Shown here: piece by piece, positions 16,183 through 24,949 of the stretch
Layout of the letters: the number at the start of each line of letters is the position of its first letter
Numbering within the stretch: position 1 is the first letter of the stretch
Assembly (NCBI RefSeq): GCF_042684865.1
Contig: NZ_JBHUML010000003.1
Span: 186,001-250,000 of the forward strand
Length of the DNA: 64,000 nucleotides
Reading direction: 5' to 3'
Source of the DNA: Salibacterium lacus
GTDB lineage: Bacteria > Bacillota > Bacilli > Bacillales > Marinococcaceae
Program-made: the position numbers and the translations under genes
Notes under the pieces: generated by a model
Databases searched by the model: none
What the model was told of the DNA's origin: nothing
What the model saw: the letters and a program-made list of their open reading frames with translations, nothing else

Positions 16183-17841
16183 TTATCCCTGAACCGGCAC
16201 AACGGCATCATGAAGCTGCTTTTCCAACATCTCCCGGTACTGAGCCGCCTGTTCTCCGCTCCACTCCAGTTCTTCGGCCATGTACGACTGGACTGCCTCT
16301 TTCCAGTCATGCACCCAATGAATATCGAAAAAGAGAGCTCCGGTGCGTCGTGTGAAAAAGTCCATCAGGGTTTCGGTCATTTCCTGTTCCAGCGCGTAGT
16401 TCACCTGGGCATACACAAACGGTGTCATGCCGTGCGGTCCTTTTTTGCCGGCGTCTTTCACATCAGCAAACAGTTGGTCAACATTGGAACCATAGGTCCG
16501 CGCCAAATATGCCGCTTCTTCTGCTGACAGCCCGAGAGCTTCCCCTTCGTTCGTTTTTTCCTTCAAAAAACCTGGGAAACCTTTGCCGCCGCCGACGTCA
16601 CCGCCCGAAAGCTTCCAGTATTTTGTCTGGCAGGATTGGAAAGCGACACCGTATTCTTCTTTAAAACGGCTGGCCACTTTATCCACCACGTGCTGTGCCA
16701 TTTTCCGGTAGCCGGTAAGCTTTCCGCCGGCGATCGAAAAGATTCCCGAATCATGTTCCCAGATTTCGTCTTTGCGGGAAATCTCGGAGGGATCTTTTCC
16801 TTCTTCGGCAATCAGCGGACGAAGACCGGCCCAGCTGGACTCCACATCATCTTTGGTGATGGTTACTTTCGGAAACATGTCTTGAATCGCGTCCAGCAGA
16901 TAATCGCGGTCGCTTTCTGTCATTTTCGGATTGGCAATATCTCCTTCATAGACAGTGTCTGTTGTTCCGACATACGTCTTGCCTTCGCGCGGAATCGCAA
17001 ACACCATGCGGCCGTCCGGCGTATCGAAGTAAACCGCCTGGGTCAATGGAAACACGGTGTCATCAAAAACGAGATGGATTCCTTTGGTGAGGCGCAGGTG
17101 TTTCTGCTTTTTCGCATTATCTTTTTCACGGAGCTGGTCGACCCACGGCCCTGCCGCGTTCACGATTTTGCGGGCATGGATGGTGTACGTTTCCCCGCTC
17201 AGCTGGTCTTCCACAGTGACACCGGCGGCTCTTTCTCCGTCATAAACGAAATCGAGCACTTTTGTGTAATTGATCATGGAAGCGTCATTAGCTGCCGCTT
17301 CTTTGGCTGTTTCAATCGTAAGCCTGGCGTCATCGGTTTTGTATTCCACGTAGTAGCCGCTTCCCCGGAGTCCGTCCTGTTTAAGAAGCGGAGCCCGGCG
17401 CAGCGTTTCTTCGCGGCTGAACATTTTCCGGCGTTCGCTCTTCTTCACGCCTGCGAGAAAGTCATAAACGCGGAGGCCGAGCGACGTGGAGAATGGACCG
17501 AAGTTACCGCCCTGGTGGAATGGAAGCATCATCCATTCCGGCGTCGTCACGTGCGGCGCATTTTGATACACAATTTCACGTTCTTTACCGACCTCAGCCA
17601 CCATTTTCACTTCAAACTGTTTTAAGTAACGAAGTCCGCCGTGCACGAGTTTCGTCGAACGGCTGGACGTGCCTGCCGCAAAATCCTGCATCTCCACCAG
17701 ACCCGTATTCATTCCTCTTGTCGCTGCATCGAGCGCAATGCCGGAGCCTGTAATCCCTCCTCCGATAACCAATACATCAAATTCTGTATTGCTCATATGT
17801 TCCTTTTGGCTGTTGCGTTGTTTACTTGAAAAAGCACCCAT
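16183..17841 (-). CDS. glpD: aerobic glycerol-3-phosphate dehydrogenase
   Basis: FAD enzyme at the membrane oxidising glycerol 3-phosphate to dihydroxyacetone phosphate and passing electrons to menaquinone. 552 residues, as in B. subtilis GlpD. Seen: FAD-binding VIGGGITGSGIALDAATRG, DFAAGTSSRSTKLVHGGLRY, NAAGPWVDQLR and the C-terminal GSNVDQLF domain. The ATG has a perfect AAAGGAGG nine bases upstream. It follows glpK after a terminator, so it probably has its own promoter (TATAAT at 17899-17894, with no good -35). Confidence 0.96.
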   Translation of the reverse strand: MGAFSSKQRNSQKEHMSNTEFDVLVIGGGITGSGIALDAATRGMNTGLVEMQDFAAGTSSRSTKLVHGGLRYLKQFEVKMVAEVGKEREIVYQNAPHVTTPEWMMLPFHQGGNFGPFSTSLGLRVYDFLAGVKKSERRKMFSREETLRRAPLLKQDGLRGSGYYVEYKTDDARLTIETAKEAAANDASMINYTKVLDFVYDGERAAGVTVEDQLSGETYTIHARKIVNAAGPWVDQLREKDNAKKQKHLRLTKGIHLVFDDTVFPLTQAVYFDTPDGRMVFAIPREGKTYVGTTDTVYEGDIANPKMTESDRDYLLDAIQDMFPKVTITKDDVESSWAGLRPLIAEEGKDPSEISRKDEIWEHDSGIFSIAGGKLTGYRKMAQHVVDKVASRFKEEYGVAFQSCQTKYWKLSGGDVGGGKGFPGFLKEKTNEGEALGLSAEEAAYLARTYGSNVDQLFADVKDAGKKGPHGMTPFVYAQVNYALEQEMTETLMDFFTRRTGALFFDIHWVHDWKEAVQSYMAEELEWSGEQAAQYREMLEKQLHDAVVPVQG

Positions 17842-18042
17842 TATTTTGTCCTCCTTTTATATTCTTTGACTGGTAAAGAATAGAATTCCGCCGATTATAG
17901 ATGAATAAACGCTGATTCTGTTCTTTTTTCCGCAGGGATTCTTTCCCCAATCACCGATTACATTGGAACGGCGGCACAAGAAAAGCGCAAGGCGCCTGCA
18001 GCTGGATTTTTAAAACGCAATTTTTAATACTCTTTTAACTAT

Positions 18043-18096
18043 AAAAAAACCGGAAAATCCCTTTTCTCGTTATTTGAAAAAAGGGTTTTCCGGTTT
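18043..18096 (-). terminator. terminator after glpK
   Basis: Minus-strand hairpin with 17-18 bp arms (AACCGGAAAACCCTTTT and AAAAGGGATTTTCCGGTT), followed by a T run. It separates glpFK from glpD. Alternatively it could be an antiterminator-controlled leader of glpD, but it does not resemble the glpF leader hairpin. Confidence 0.8.
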
Positions 18097-18130
18097 CTCA
18101 TGAGCTCCAACCATCTATTAACTTGTGCCG

Positions 18131-19621
18131 TTATTTAAAAGCCTGTGCTGCTTTTACTGCTTTCTGCCATCCATTATAAAGGTTTTCGCGCTGGCTGTCA
18201 TCCATTTCGGGTTCGGTTCTTTCATCGACTTTCCAGTTTTTCGCTATGTCGTCGCGGCTGTTCCAGTAACCGACTGCAAGCCCGGCAAGGTAGGCAGCAC
18301 CAAGCGCAGTCGTTTCATTCACTTCCGGACGTTCCACCGGAATATCCAGAATGTCACTCAAGAACTGCATAAGAAAGTCATTTTTCACCGCACCGCCGTC
18401 AACCCGCAAGGTGCTTACTTCGATTCCAGCGTCTTCTTCCATCGCATTCAGCACGTCTTTTGTCTGATAGCCGAGGGATTCCAGTGTGGCACGGACAAAG
18501 TGTTCTTTCTCTGTGCCGCGGGTCAAGCCAAACACAGCACCGCGGACATCGGAATCCCAGTACGGTGTGCCCAGCCCGACAAATGCCGGCACAACATACG
18601 CCCCTTCCGTGGAGTCCACTCTCTGGGCAAGCCCTTCGGATTCGGAAGCATCATTGAGCATGTTGAGCCCGTCACGGAGCCACTGAATCGCAGAACCGGC
18701 GACGAAAATACTTCCCTCAAGCGCATATTCGACTTTGCCGTCCAGGCCCCAGGCCAGGGTGGTAAGAAGTCCGTTGTCCGACTGAATCGCTTCTTCTCCG
18801 GTATTCATGAGCATAAAGCAGCCGGTGCCGTACGTATTTTTGGCCATACCTTTTTCAAAACAGGCTTGTCCGAATAATGCGGCATGCTGATCTCCGGCTG
18901 CGCCGGCAATCGGAACACTCTGGCCGAAAAAGTGATGATCGACGGTATTGGCGTAAACTTCCGATGAAGGGTGAACTTCAGGAAGCATGGACTTTGGAAC
19001 GCCGAGAATATCAAGCAATTCATCGTCCCACTGAAGTTCGTGAATATTGTACATCAACGTTCTGGAGGCGTTGGAATAATCGGTAACGTGCGCCTGACCG
19101 CCGGAAAGCTTCCAGATCAGCCATGTGTCAATGGTGCCAAACAGCAGGTCACCGTTCTCCGCTCTTTCGCGGGCGCCTTCCACATTATCCAGAATCCACT
19201 TCACTTTCGTACCGGAAAAATACGGATCAAGAAGCAGTCCGGTTTTATTCCGGAACGTTTCGTTCAGATTCTGATCGCGGAGTTCGCGGCAGATATGTTC
19301 GGTCTGGCGGGACTGCCATACGACCGCGTTATAGATCGGCTTTCCTGTATGCTTGTCCCAGATAACGGTTGTTTCACGCTGATTGGTGATACCGATGCCT
19401 GCAATCTGCTTCGGATCGATATCGGCTTCTGTGAGAGCGGTAGCAATGACTGCCAGAATACCTCCCCATATTTCTGATGCATCATGTTCGACCCATCCGG
19501 GATGAGGAAAATACTGTGTGAATTCTTTCTGCGCCGTTTTTACAATTTCTCCTGATTCATTGAAGAAAATCGCTCTTGAACTTGTTGTCCCCTGGTCCAA
19601 AGCCAACATATACTTTTCCAT
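18131..19621 (-). CDS. glpK: glycerol kinase
   Basis: ATP-dependent kinase forming glycerol 3-phosphate in the cytosol. 496 residues with FGGY-family landmarks: LDQGTTSSRAIFF near the N-terminus, GITNQRETTVIWD, the substrate loop GTIDTWLIWKLSGG, and the C-terminal AALGAAYLAGLAVGYW. The HPr-phosphorylated histidine of Firmicute GlpK is expected in the segment YAN-TVDHHFFG (about residue 230), suggesting PTS control. It lies 73 bp after glpF in the same operon. Confidence 0.97.
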   Translation of the reverse strand: MEKYMLALDQGTTSSRAIFFNESGEIVKTAQKEFTQYFPHPGWVEHDASEIWGGILAVIATALTEADIDPKQIAGIGITNQRETTVIWDKHTGKPIYNAVVWQSRQTEHICRELRDQNLNETFRNKTGLLLDPYFSGTKVKWILDNVEGARERAENGDLLFGTIDTWLIWKLSGGQAHVTDYSNASRTLMYNIHELQWDDELLDILGVPKSMLPEVHPSSEVYANTVDHHFFGQSVPIAGAAGDQHAALFGQACFEKGMAKNTYGTGCFMLMNTGEEAIQSDNGLLTTLAWGLDGKVEYALEGSIFVAGSAIQWLRDGLNMLNDASESEGLAQRVDSTEGAYVVPAFVGLGTPYWDSDVRGAVFGLTRGTEKEHFVRATLESLGYQTKDVLNAMEEDAGIEVSTLRVDGGAVKNDFLMQFLSDILDIPVERPEVNETTALGAAYLAGLAVGYWNSRDDIAKNWKVDERTEPEMDDSQRENLYNGWQKAVKAAQAFK

Positions 19622-19694
19622 CGAAAAACACCTCTTTTTAGTGATAGTTTCATTGTAAAATAGATACTATGTGTCTTGCGACCGTTCTGTTTTA

Positions 19695-20525
19695 TTATGC
19701 CTGATGATTTTGACCTGCCTCCATCGTCTGTTTGGTTTCCTGGACATCGTTCATGAACGCATGGACGAGTACTGCGGCTACGATAACAGTGAATATCCAG
19801 AACACCGGCGTTACATTCCCAACGAAAAAGGCTTGGTGAAACACACCGCCGTAGACCCCTCCAATGATCGGTCCGGCAATGGGAATCCACGCGTAAGCCC
19901 AGTCGGAAGGACCTTTGCCCGGAATAGGCAGAAACGCGTGCGCAATTCTCGGCCCAAGATCCCGTGCCGGGTTAATAGCATAACCTGTAGGGCCGCCGAG
20001 CGAAATGCCGATAGCTGCGATCAACAGCCCGGTAATAAGGGGATTCAACCCTTCTGTGAACTCATTTGCGCCGATGAACTGCAGCCCGAGCACAAGAATA
20101 AATGTGCCGATAATCTCACTGACGAGGTTGGCCGGGTAATTTCGTATCGCGGGGTCTGTCGCGAACACCCCTAGTTTTGCTCCCTTGTCTTCGGTTTTGC
20201 TCCAGTGAGCGAGATAATGAAAATACACAACGCAGGCACCAAGGACCGCGCCGACCATCTGTCCTGCGATATAAACCGGAACGTCCGCCCACGGAAACGT
20301 GCCGGCCGCCGCAAAACCAATGGTTACGGCCGGGTTGATGTGAGCGCCGGTGAAACTCCCGACAGCGTACACACCCATGGCAACGCCCAGTCCCCAGCCG
20401 ATCGATACAACGATCCAGTCTGCGCCTTCCGACTTGGAACCACGCAATGTGACGCCGGCTACTACGCCGCACCCTAAAATAACGAGAATCATAGTCCCAA
20501 GCAGTTCTCCAAGAAAGGGAGACAT
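19695..20525 (-). CDS. glpF: glycerol uptake facilitator (aquaglyceroporin)
   Basis: A 276-residue MIP-family channel with six membrane segments. Both NPA half-helix motifs are present (HINPAVTIG near residue 65; NPARDLGPR near residue 205), and the Asp after the second Arg-region motif (NPARD) marks a glycerol rather than water channel. First gene of glpFK, behind a leader terminator and a cre-overlapped promoter. No glpP gene is seen in the window. Confidence 0.96.
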   Translation of the reverse strand: MSPFLGELLGTMILVILGCGVVAGVTLRGSKSEGADWIVVSIGWGLGVAMGVYAVGSFTGAHINPAVTIGFAAAGTFPWADVPVYIAGQMVGAVLGACVVYFHYLAHWSKTEDKGAKLGVFATDPAIRNYPANLVSEIIGTFILVLGLQFIGANEFTEGLNPLITGLLIAAIGISLGGPTGYAINPARDLGPRIAHAFLPIPGKGPSDWAYAWIPIAGPIIGGVYGGVFHQAFFVGNVTPVFWIFTVIVAAVLVHAFMNDVQETKQTMEAGQNHQA

Positions 20526-20595
20526 ATCTATACCCTCCTGTTGTAGTAAATGTCGGTTAAAGGTAGTGAATACAAGACACCTTTACAGGCATCGA

Positions 20596-20665
20596 ACAAA
20601 AAAATTCACACCCGCCTTTTAGATATAATACATACGTCTCCCCGCATCTAAAAGCTGGTGTGAAT
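20596..20665 (-). promoter_or_regulatory. glpF leader terminator, likely GlpP antitermination target
   Basis: On the minus strand ATTCACACCAGCTTTTAGAT pairs with the complementary arm ending GGTGTGAAT, followed by TTTTTTTG, between the promoter and glpF. In B. subtilis the glpFK and glpD leaders hold terminators read through with GlpP and glycerol 3-phosphate; the position and shape here fit that mechanism. Antitermination itself is inferred. Confidence 0.75.
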
Positions 20666-20699
20666 CTCACTGTCTCCATCACATTATTAACCTGGCATT

Positions 20700-20728
20700 A
20701 CCTTACAACTAACTGAAAACGTTGTCAA
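20700..20728 (-). promoter_or_regulatory. glpF promoter
   Basis: Minus strand TTGACA (20728-20723), 17-bp spacer, TAAGGT (20705-20700). The -35 is perfect and lies inside the cre site; the -10 is poor, which suits an activated or repressed promoter. Confidence 0.65.
20714..20727 (-). promoter_or_regulatory. CcpA operator (cre) of glpFK
   Basis: TGAAAACGTTGTCA on the plus strand matches TGNAANCGNTNNCA at every fixed position. It overlaps the glpF -35 box, predicting catabolite repression by promoter occlusion. Confidence 0.85.
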
Positions 20729-20795
20729 ATTATGTGTATTTTATTATGAATGTAAAATGTTCATACATATGATTCCAGCCCTGTTTTTAAAATAT

Positions 20796-22097
20796 CTACG
20801 GCCGTGACTGCGGACCGGCTTCCATGAGAAGATCCGCCAGATGAACGGCTTCCATGGCATCTCCTTGCTTTTCGCGCTCCACTCCCAATTTCATCTGCAG
20901 CAGACATCCCGGGTTCGTGGTGACGATGCATTCCGGCGCCGTTTCGTTCACGTCTTTCATTTTTACATCGAGAATATCCATTGCATCTTCATAGTTTACG
21001 ATATTATAAATCCCTGCCGAACCGCAGCAAAAGTCCGGATTGTTCATTTCCTTGAGCGTCAGACCGGGAATGCTTTCCATCAACTGACGTGGAGGGGTTG
21101 TCACGCGCTGCACATTGGTCATGTGACAGGACGGCTGGTACGTAATGGTCTTGGACACTTCTTTTGAAAATTCCAGTCCATCGAGCTCAACGAGCACTTC
21201 CGAAATATCCTTTACTTTCGCTGTAAAGGCAAGTGCCCGGTCATGCCACTCTGTCCCTTCTTCAAACATATGATCATATTCGATCAATCTTGCGCCGCAG
21301 CCGCCGGCATTGTTGACGATATAATCCACGTCCTCTTCTTCGAACGCCTGAATATTAGCGGCTGCCTGCTCTTTTGCCATGTCGATTTTGCCGGCGTGAG
21401 CATGAAGCGCCCCGCAGCACGTTTGATTCTCCGGCAGAATAACTTCAGCGCCCGAAAGACGAAGCAGTTCCACCGTGTTCTGGTTTGTACGGAAAAATAC
21501 GCTGTCCATCACACAGCCAGTGAAAAAAGCCACCTTGGCCACTGATACACCGTCCGGCTTCACCCGCCGGCTCCGTGCTTTTCTTTCTTTCGGAGAAGGC
21601 TGGGCCGGAACGAGCTGCTCAAATTCCCCGAGATGAAGCGGCGCCATCGACGTTAAACGAAGCGTGCGGGCAGCTTTTTGCATACCGGATGCCTGATAGA
21701 GCCATGTCGCATGACCGAGACGATTCATCCAGGACGCCGAAGGAAAAAATGAACCGAACAGAAAATCCTCCGTTTTCCGCTGCGCTTTTGTTTTGGTTTC
21801 ATGCTTTTCGAGCGTTTCTTTCGCTGCCTCAAGAAGATCCCCGTACTGCACATCCGTCGGGCAGACAGTCGTACAAGCCATACAGCCGAGACACTTTTCA
21901 ATCGGTTCTTTCAAATCATCAAGGGAAGCCTTGCCTTCTGCCACCATTTTTATCAGATTAATACGGCCGCGCGGCGAATGGGTTTCCTTTTCCATTGTTT
22001 CATAGGTCGGACAGGCGGGCAGGCAGTAGCCGCACTGTACACAGTCAAAGGTCTTGTCGTAAGCGAGTGCGTCTTTCAGGGACGTTCCATTACTCAT
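20796..22097 (-). CDS. glcF: glycolate oxidase-type iron-sulfur subunit
   Basis: A 433-residue protein with two N-terminal 4Fe-4S clusters (CVQCGYCLPACP and CLGCMACTTVCP) and two CCG domains (FFTGCVMDSVF...CCGALHAHAG; YQPSCHMTNVQ...CCGSAG). It partners the FAD subunit GlcD in oxidising glycolate or another 2-hydroxy acid to the 2-oxo acid, feeding the respiratory chain. Its start overlaps the glcD end by eight bases. No GlcE is present, as is usual in Bacillaceae. Lactate or another hydroxy acid is possible as substrate. Confidence 0.93.
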   Translation of the reverse strand: MSNGTSLKDALAYDKTFDCVQCGYCLPACPTYETMEKETHSPRGRINLIKMVAEGKASLDDLKEPIEKCLGCMACTTVCPTDVQYGDLLEAAKETLEKHETKTKAQRKTEDFLFGSFFPSASWMNRLGHATWLYQASGMQKAARTLRLTSMAPLHLGEFEQLVPAQPSPKERKARSRRVKPDGVSVAKVAFFTGCVMDSVFFRTNQNTVELLRLSGAEVILPENQTCCGALHAHAGKIDMAKEQAAANIQAFEEEDVDYIVNNAGGCGARLIEYDHMFEEGTEWHDRALAFTAKVKDISEVLVELDGLEFSKEVSKTITYQPSCHMTNVQRVTTPPRQLMESIPGLTLKEMNNPDFCCGSAGIYNIVNYEDAMDILDVKMKDVNETAPECIVTTNPGCLLQMKLGVEREKQGDAMEAVHLADLLMEAGPQSRP

Positions 22098-23496
22098 TAC
22101 GCAGCACCAACCTTGTCTGTCCCTGTTCAGGGAAAATTTTGCCCGGATTGAGGATGTTATTCGGATCCCAGGCTTCTTTAATCCGCTTCATCATATCCAC
22201 ACCGACCGGTCCCAGTTCCTGTTCCATAAAGGCGGATTTCATCGTCCCGATACCATGCTCCCCCGAGAGCGTTCCGCCAAGATCGATTGCCGCTTCAAAA
22301 ATTTCGGCCACCGCGTGTTCCACACGCTCCATTTCTTCTGAGTCACGCTTATCACACATGACGTCGGGATGAAGGTTGCCGTCCCCGGCATGGCCGAACA
22401 CTACCAGATCAACATGGTATTTTTCCTTAATGGTCTGGAGCCGCCCCATCATCGGTCCGATCTGGCTGCGCGGGACGGTGGCATCCTCTGCCACTTTTGT
22501 CGGCTTAATCGTTGCGATCGCCGGCGAGACAAGCTTCCGCGCCTGCCATATTTCTGCGGCTTCTGCTGCGGTTTCCGGAATCCTTGTGTCGGTTGCACCA
22601 AGATCCTGCATAATGCGCTCCACCTGTTCTGTCTCGATCGATATCGCTTCCGGATGACCGTCGAGTTCGATAATCAGAATCGCCGCCGCTTCCACCGGCA
22701 GCCCAATTGGATTATAATTTTCCACGGCCTTAATGCATTCCTGATCGACAAATTCCATTTTAGAAGGGAGGATGCCGGACGTAAGCGTTTTCGAAACAGC
22801 TTGTCCTGCCAGTTCCACATCATCAAATACTGCCATCAGCGTCTGAACTTCCGGGGGTTTGGGCACCAGTTTTACGACCGCTTCTGTAATGACACCGAGT
22901 GTTCCTTCCGAGCCGATGATCAGCTTCGTCAAATCAAACCCGGTGACATTCTTGATCGTCCGGCCGCCGGTTTTCATAACCTCTCCCTCCGGTGTCACCA
23001 CCTCAAGGCCGATCACATAATCCTTCGTCACGCCGTATTTTAAGCCGCGCGGGCCGCCGGAGTTCTCGGCAAGATTCCCTCCGATCGTGCACACATGCGC
23101 ACTGCTCGGGTCCGGCGGATACATCAGACCGTGCGGTTCCACCGTTTTGTTTATGTCCGCCGTCAATACACTCGGTGATACGACAGCAATCAAGTCATCC
23201 GCAAAGACATCTGTTTTTTCCGGCCACTGCGCCATGTCGAGCACGATGCCGCCTTTCACCGGGAGGGGCCCGCCGCTCAGACTCGTGGACTGGCCCCGCG
23301 GCGTCACCGCTACCCCGTGCCGGTTCGCTGTTTTCATCACATGCACGGTTTCTTCTGTCGATTTCACCTGCACGACCGCTTCCGGCAGGTATTCGCCGAA
23401 AGACGCGTCAAAGCTGTAGCTGAACCGGTCCGCCGTCTCTGTCATTATCTGTTTTTCGGGAAGCCGCTTCCGCAGCTCCTCCACCCATTCCTGCAT
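22090..23496 (-). CDS. glcD: glycolate oxidase-type FAD subunit
   Basis: A 468-residue FAD-linked oxidase of the vanillyl-alcohol oxidase superfamily. Seen: TPRGQSTSLSGG and DPSSAHVCTIGGNLAENSGG (FAD-binding domain, residues about 40-220), and the C-terminal GHAGDGNLHPDV and GGTLSGEHGIGTMK (catalytic cap). The start MQEWVEEL is preceded by GAAGGG; the frame is open further upstream but without another good site. Co-transcribed with glcF. The product glyoxylate could feed PucG, the ureidoglycine-glyoxylate aminotransferase encoded 11 kb away, which is an inference. Confidence 0.93.
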   Translation of the reverse strand: MQEWVEELRKRLPEKQIMTETADRFSYSFDASFGEYLPEAVVQVKSTEETVHVMKTANRHGVAVTPRGQSTSLSGGPLPVKGGIVLDMAQWPEKTDVFADDLIAVVSPSVLTADINKTVEPHGLMYPPDPSSAHVCTIGGNLAENSGGPRGLKYGVTKDYVIGLEVVTPEGEVMKTGGRTIKNVTGFDLTKLIIGSEGTLGVITEAVVKLVPKPPEVQTLMAVFDDVELAGQAVSKTLTSGILPSKMEFVDQECIKAVENYNPIGLPVEAAAILIIELDGHPEAISIETEQVERIMQDLGATDTRIPETAAEAAEIWQARKLVSPAIATIKPTKVAEDATVPRSQIGPMMGRLQTIKEKYHVDLVVFGHAGDGNLHPDVMCDKRDSEEMERVEHAVAEIFEAAIDLGGTLSGEHGIGTMKSAFMEQELGPVGVDMMKRIKEAWDPNNILNPGKIFPEQGQTRLVLRNE

Positions 23497-23611
23497 CACG
23501 GGACCCTTCTTTCTGCTTTTTTCTTTTATTATAAACCTTTCCGCCCGGGCTGAAAATGCAGCGGAAGAAGCACCTGCTTCAAAAATGGTTGCGAAATGGG
23601 GGTGTTTCTCT

Positions 23612-23652
23612 TTACAATAGACTATTGTAAGAAACCCGTATAAGCCTATACG
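23612..23652. promoter_or_regulatory. two adjacent palindromes between glcD and trhO
   Basis: TTACAATA-GAC-TATTGTAA (23612-23630) is a perfect 8+3+8 palindrome; CGTATA-AGCC-TATACG (23637-23652) follows seven bases later. They lie in the 196-bp divergent promoter region, where operators for the glycolate genes or for trhO are expected. The regulator is unknown. Confidence 0.55.
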
Positions 23653-23692
23653 CGTGTGTATCTTGCAAATATGACACAGATAGGTGATGAAA

Positions 23693-24658
23693 ATGGAAAA
23701 CAATTATCAGGTACTGCTTTACTACAAGTACGTGTATATCGACGATCCGGAGACGTTCTCCATCGAGCATCTGGACTACTGCAAAGAACTCGGTCTGCGC
23801 GGACGGATTCTCGTGGCACATGAAGGGCTGAACGGCACCGTGTCCGGCACGGTGGAACAGACCCATCAATATATGGAAGACCTGCGGAAAGATCCGCGTT
23901 TTTCCGACATCGAATGTAAAATTGATCAGGCGGACGGCCATGCTTTTAAAAAGATGCACGTGCGCCACCGCGACGAAATTGTCTCCTTCCGACTCGAAGA
24001 TGACATTGATCCAAATGAACTCACCGGCAACTATTTGAGCCCGAAAGAGTTCTACGAAAAAATGCAGCAGGAGAACACGATCATCATTGATGCCCGCAAC
24101 GACTACGAATATGATCTCGGCCATTTCCGCGGGGCCATCCGCCCGGACATCAACGCCTTCCGGGAACTGCCGGAATGGATTGAAGAGCACAAAGAAGAGC
24201 TCGAAGGCAAAGAAATCCTTACGTACTGCACCGGCGGCATCCGCTGCGAGAAATTCTCGGGCTGGTTGAAAAACAAAGGTTTTGAGAACGTGAACCAGCT
24301 TCACGGCGGCATCGTGTCGTACGGCAAAGACGAAGAAGTGCAGGGCAAACTCTGGGACGGCCAGTGCTACGTCTTCGATGAACGGATCAGCGTGCCGATC
24401 AACCAGGAAGAGCATGTCGTTGTCGGCCGCGACCACTTTGACGGTGAACCGTGCGAGCGCTACGTCAACTGCGCCGCTCCGGAGTGTAACGACCAAATCC
24501 TCTGCTCCGAGGAAAACGAGTATAAGTATTTGCGCAGCTGCTCGCCTGAGTGCCGCGTCGATCCGGAGAACCGCTACATCGTCGAACATTCCATGAATCA
24601 GGAGGAGTGGGAAGAGCGGTTGAACGAAATTGGGGAAAGTCTGAAACAGAGAGTATAA
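23693..24658 (+). CDS. trhO: tRNA uridine(34) hydroxylase, rhodanese family
   Basis: About 321 residues. Central rhodanese domain (about 120-220) with the active-site loop ILTYCTGGIRCEK, the TrhO/YceA-YbfQ signature, an N-terminal ferredoxin-like domain (YYKYVYIDDPETF, ARVAHEGLNGTVSG-type segment LVAHEGLNGTVSG) and a cysteine-rich C-terminus (CAAPECNDQILCSEE, CSPECR). The family makes 5-hydroxyuridine at tRNA position 34 with prephenate-independent oxygen chemistry. ATG at 23693 has AGGTGA five bases upstream; GTG 23684 and ATG 23687 are alternatives. Monocistronic, with its own terminator. Confidence 0.93.
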   Translation: MENNYQVLLYYKYVYIDDPETFSIEHLDYCKELGLRGRILVAHEGLNGTVSGTVEQTHQYMEDLRKDPRFSDIECKIDQADGHAFKKMHVRHRDEIVSFRLEDDIDPNELTGNYLSPKEFYEKMQQENTIIIDARNDYEYDLGHFRGAIRPDINAFRELPEWIEEHKEELEGKEILTYCTGGIRCEKFSGWLKNKGFENVNQLHGGIVSYGKDEEVQGKLWDGQCYVFDERISVPINQEEHVVVGRDHFDGEPCERYVNCAAPECNDQILCSEENEYKYLRSCSPECRVDPENRYIVEHSMNQEEWEERLNEIGESLKQRV

Positions 24659-24669
24659 TGTACTGCCGC

Positions 24670-24699
24670 AAAAACTGCCCCCTGGCGGGCAGTTTTTTT
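24670..24699 (+). terminator. terminator of trhO
   Basis: AAAAACTGCCC pairs with GGGCAGTTTTTTT around a short loop, 11 bp after the stop. Repeat array A2 starts about 15 bp later. Confidence 0.9.
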
Positions 24700-24713
24700 G
24701 TGCGGTCGGTTGG

Positions 24714-24879
24714 GATACAGTCGGAATGTCCCTGTTTACGTGCGGAACACCTTGTTTTACATGCCAAATGGAGGCCGTTACCGGCGGACCGGTTTATTAC
24801 GGGCGGAATACCGGTATTTACATGCCGAATCAGAGGAAATACGAGCGGAATCAAGGGGTATACATGCCGATGCGTTGAC
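24714..24879 (+). repeat. 21-bp phased degenerate repeat array A2 (8 units)
   Basis: Eight units whose TAC cores end at 24718, 24739, 24760, 24781, 24800, 24821, 24842 and 24863: every step is 21 bp except one of 19. Consensus TTTACNTGCSGAA followed by 8-9 variable bases; TAC is invariant in all eight. It lies between the trhO terminator and the Rrf2 promoter, and the last unit runs into the TTGACA -35 box. Same family as A1 and A3, here in plus orientation. Confidence 0.85.
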
Positions 24880-24903
24880 AGATATCCGCCGGTACGATTA
24901 TAG
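24875..24903 (+). promoter_or_regulatory. promoter of the Rrf2-type regulator
   Basis: TTGACA (24875-24880), 17-bp spacer, TTATAG (24898-24903), followed by the TGTAAC-N7-GTTACA operator at the likely transcription start. Confidence 0.75.
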
Positions 24904-24915
24904 TGAAAGTAGATT

Positions 24916-24934
24916 TGTAACCAATCTTGTTACA
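24916..24934 (+). promoter_or_regulatory. operator TGTAAC-N7-GTTACA (copy 1)
   Basis: Perfect six-base inverted repeat with seven-base spacer, overlapping the start of the Rrf2 transcript. An identical pair with the same spacing precedes the next gene, so both are probably bound by the Rrf2 protein. Confidence 0.8.
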
Positions 24935-24949
24935 GGAGCGGGATGCATC

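Noticed and set aside
16183..17625. Long plus-strand frames opposite glpD, glpK, katA and other genes
   Set aside because: They mirror codon bias of the genes on the other strand and carry no recognisable motif or ribosome binding site.
18043..18096. GlpP-dependent leader terminator of glpD
   Set aside because: Arms share no sequence with the glpF leader hairpin and it lies 13-35 bp behind glpK; simple glpK termination is enough, though antitermination is not excluded.
24714..24879. CRISPR array
   Set aside because: Units are only 21 bp with 13-base degenerate cores and 8-9 bp between; there is no cas gene or identical repeat.
24698..24949. N-terminal extension of the Rrf2 regulator through array A2
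   Set aside because: The promoter and operator lie at 24875-24934, downstream of the extension start; the ATG at 24950 has a good ribosome binding site and gives the normal family length.
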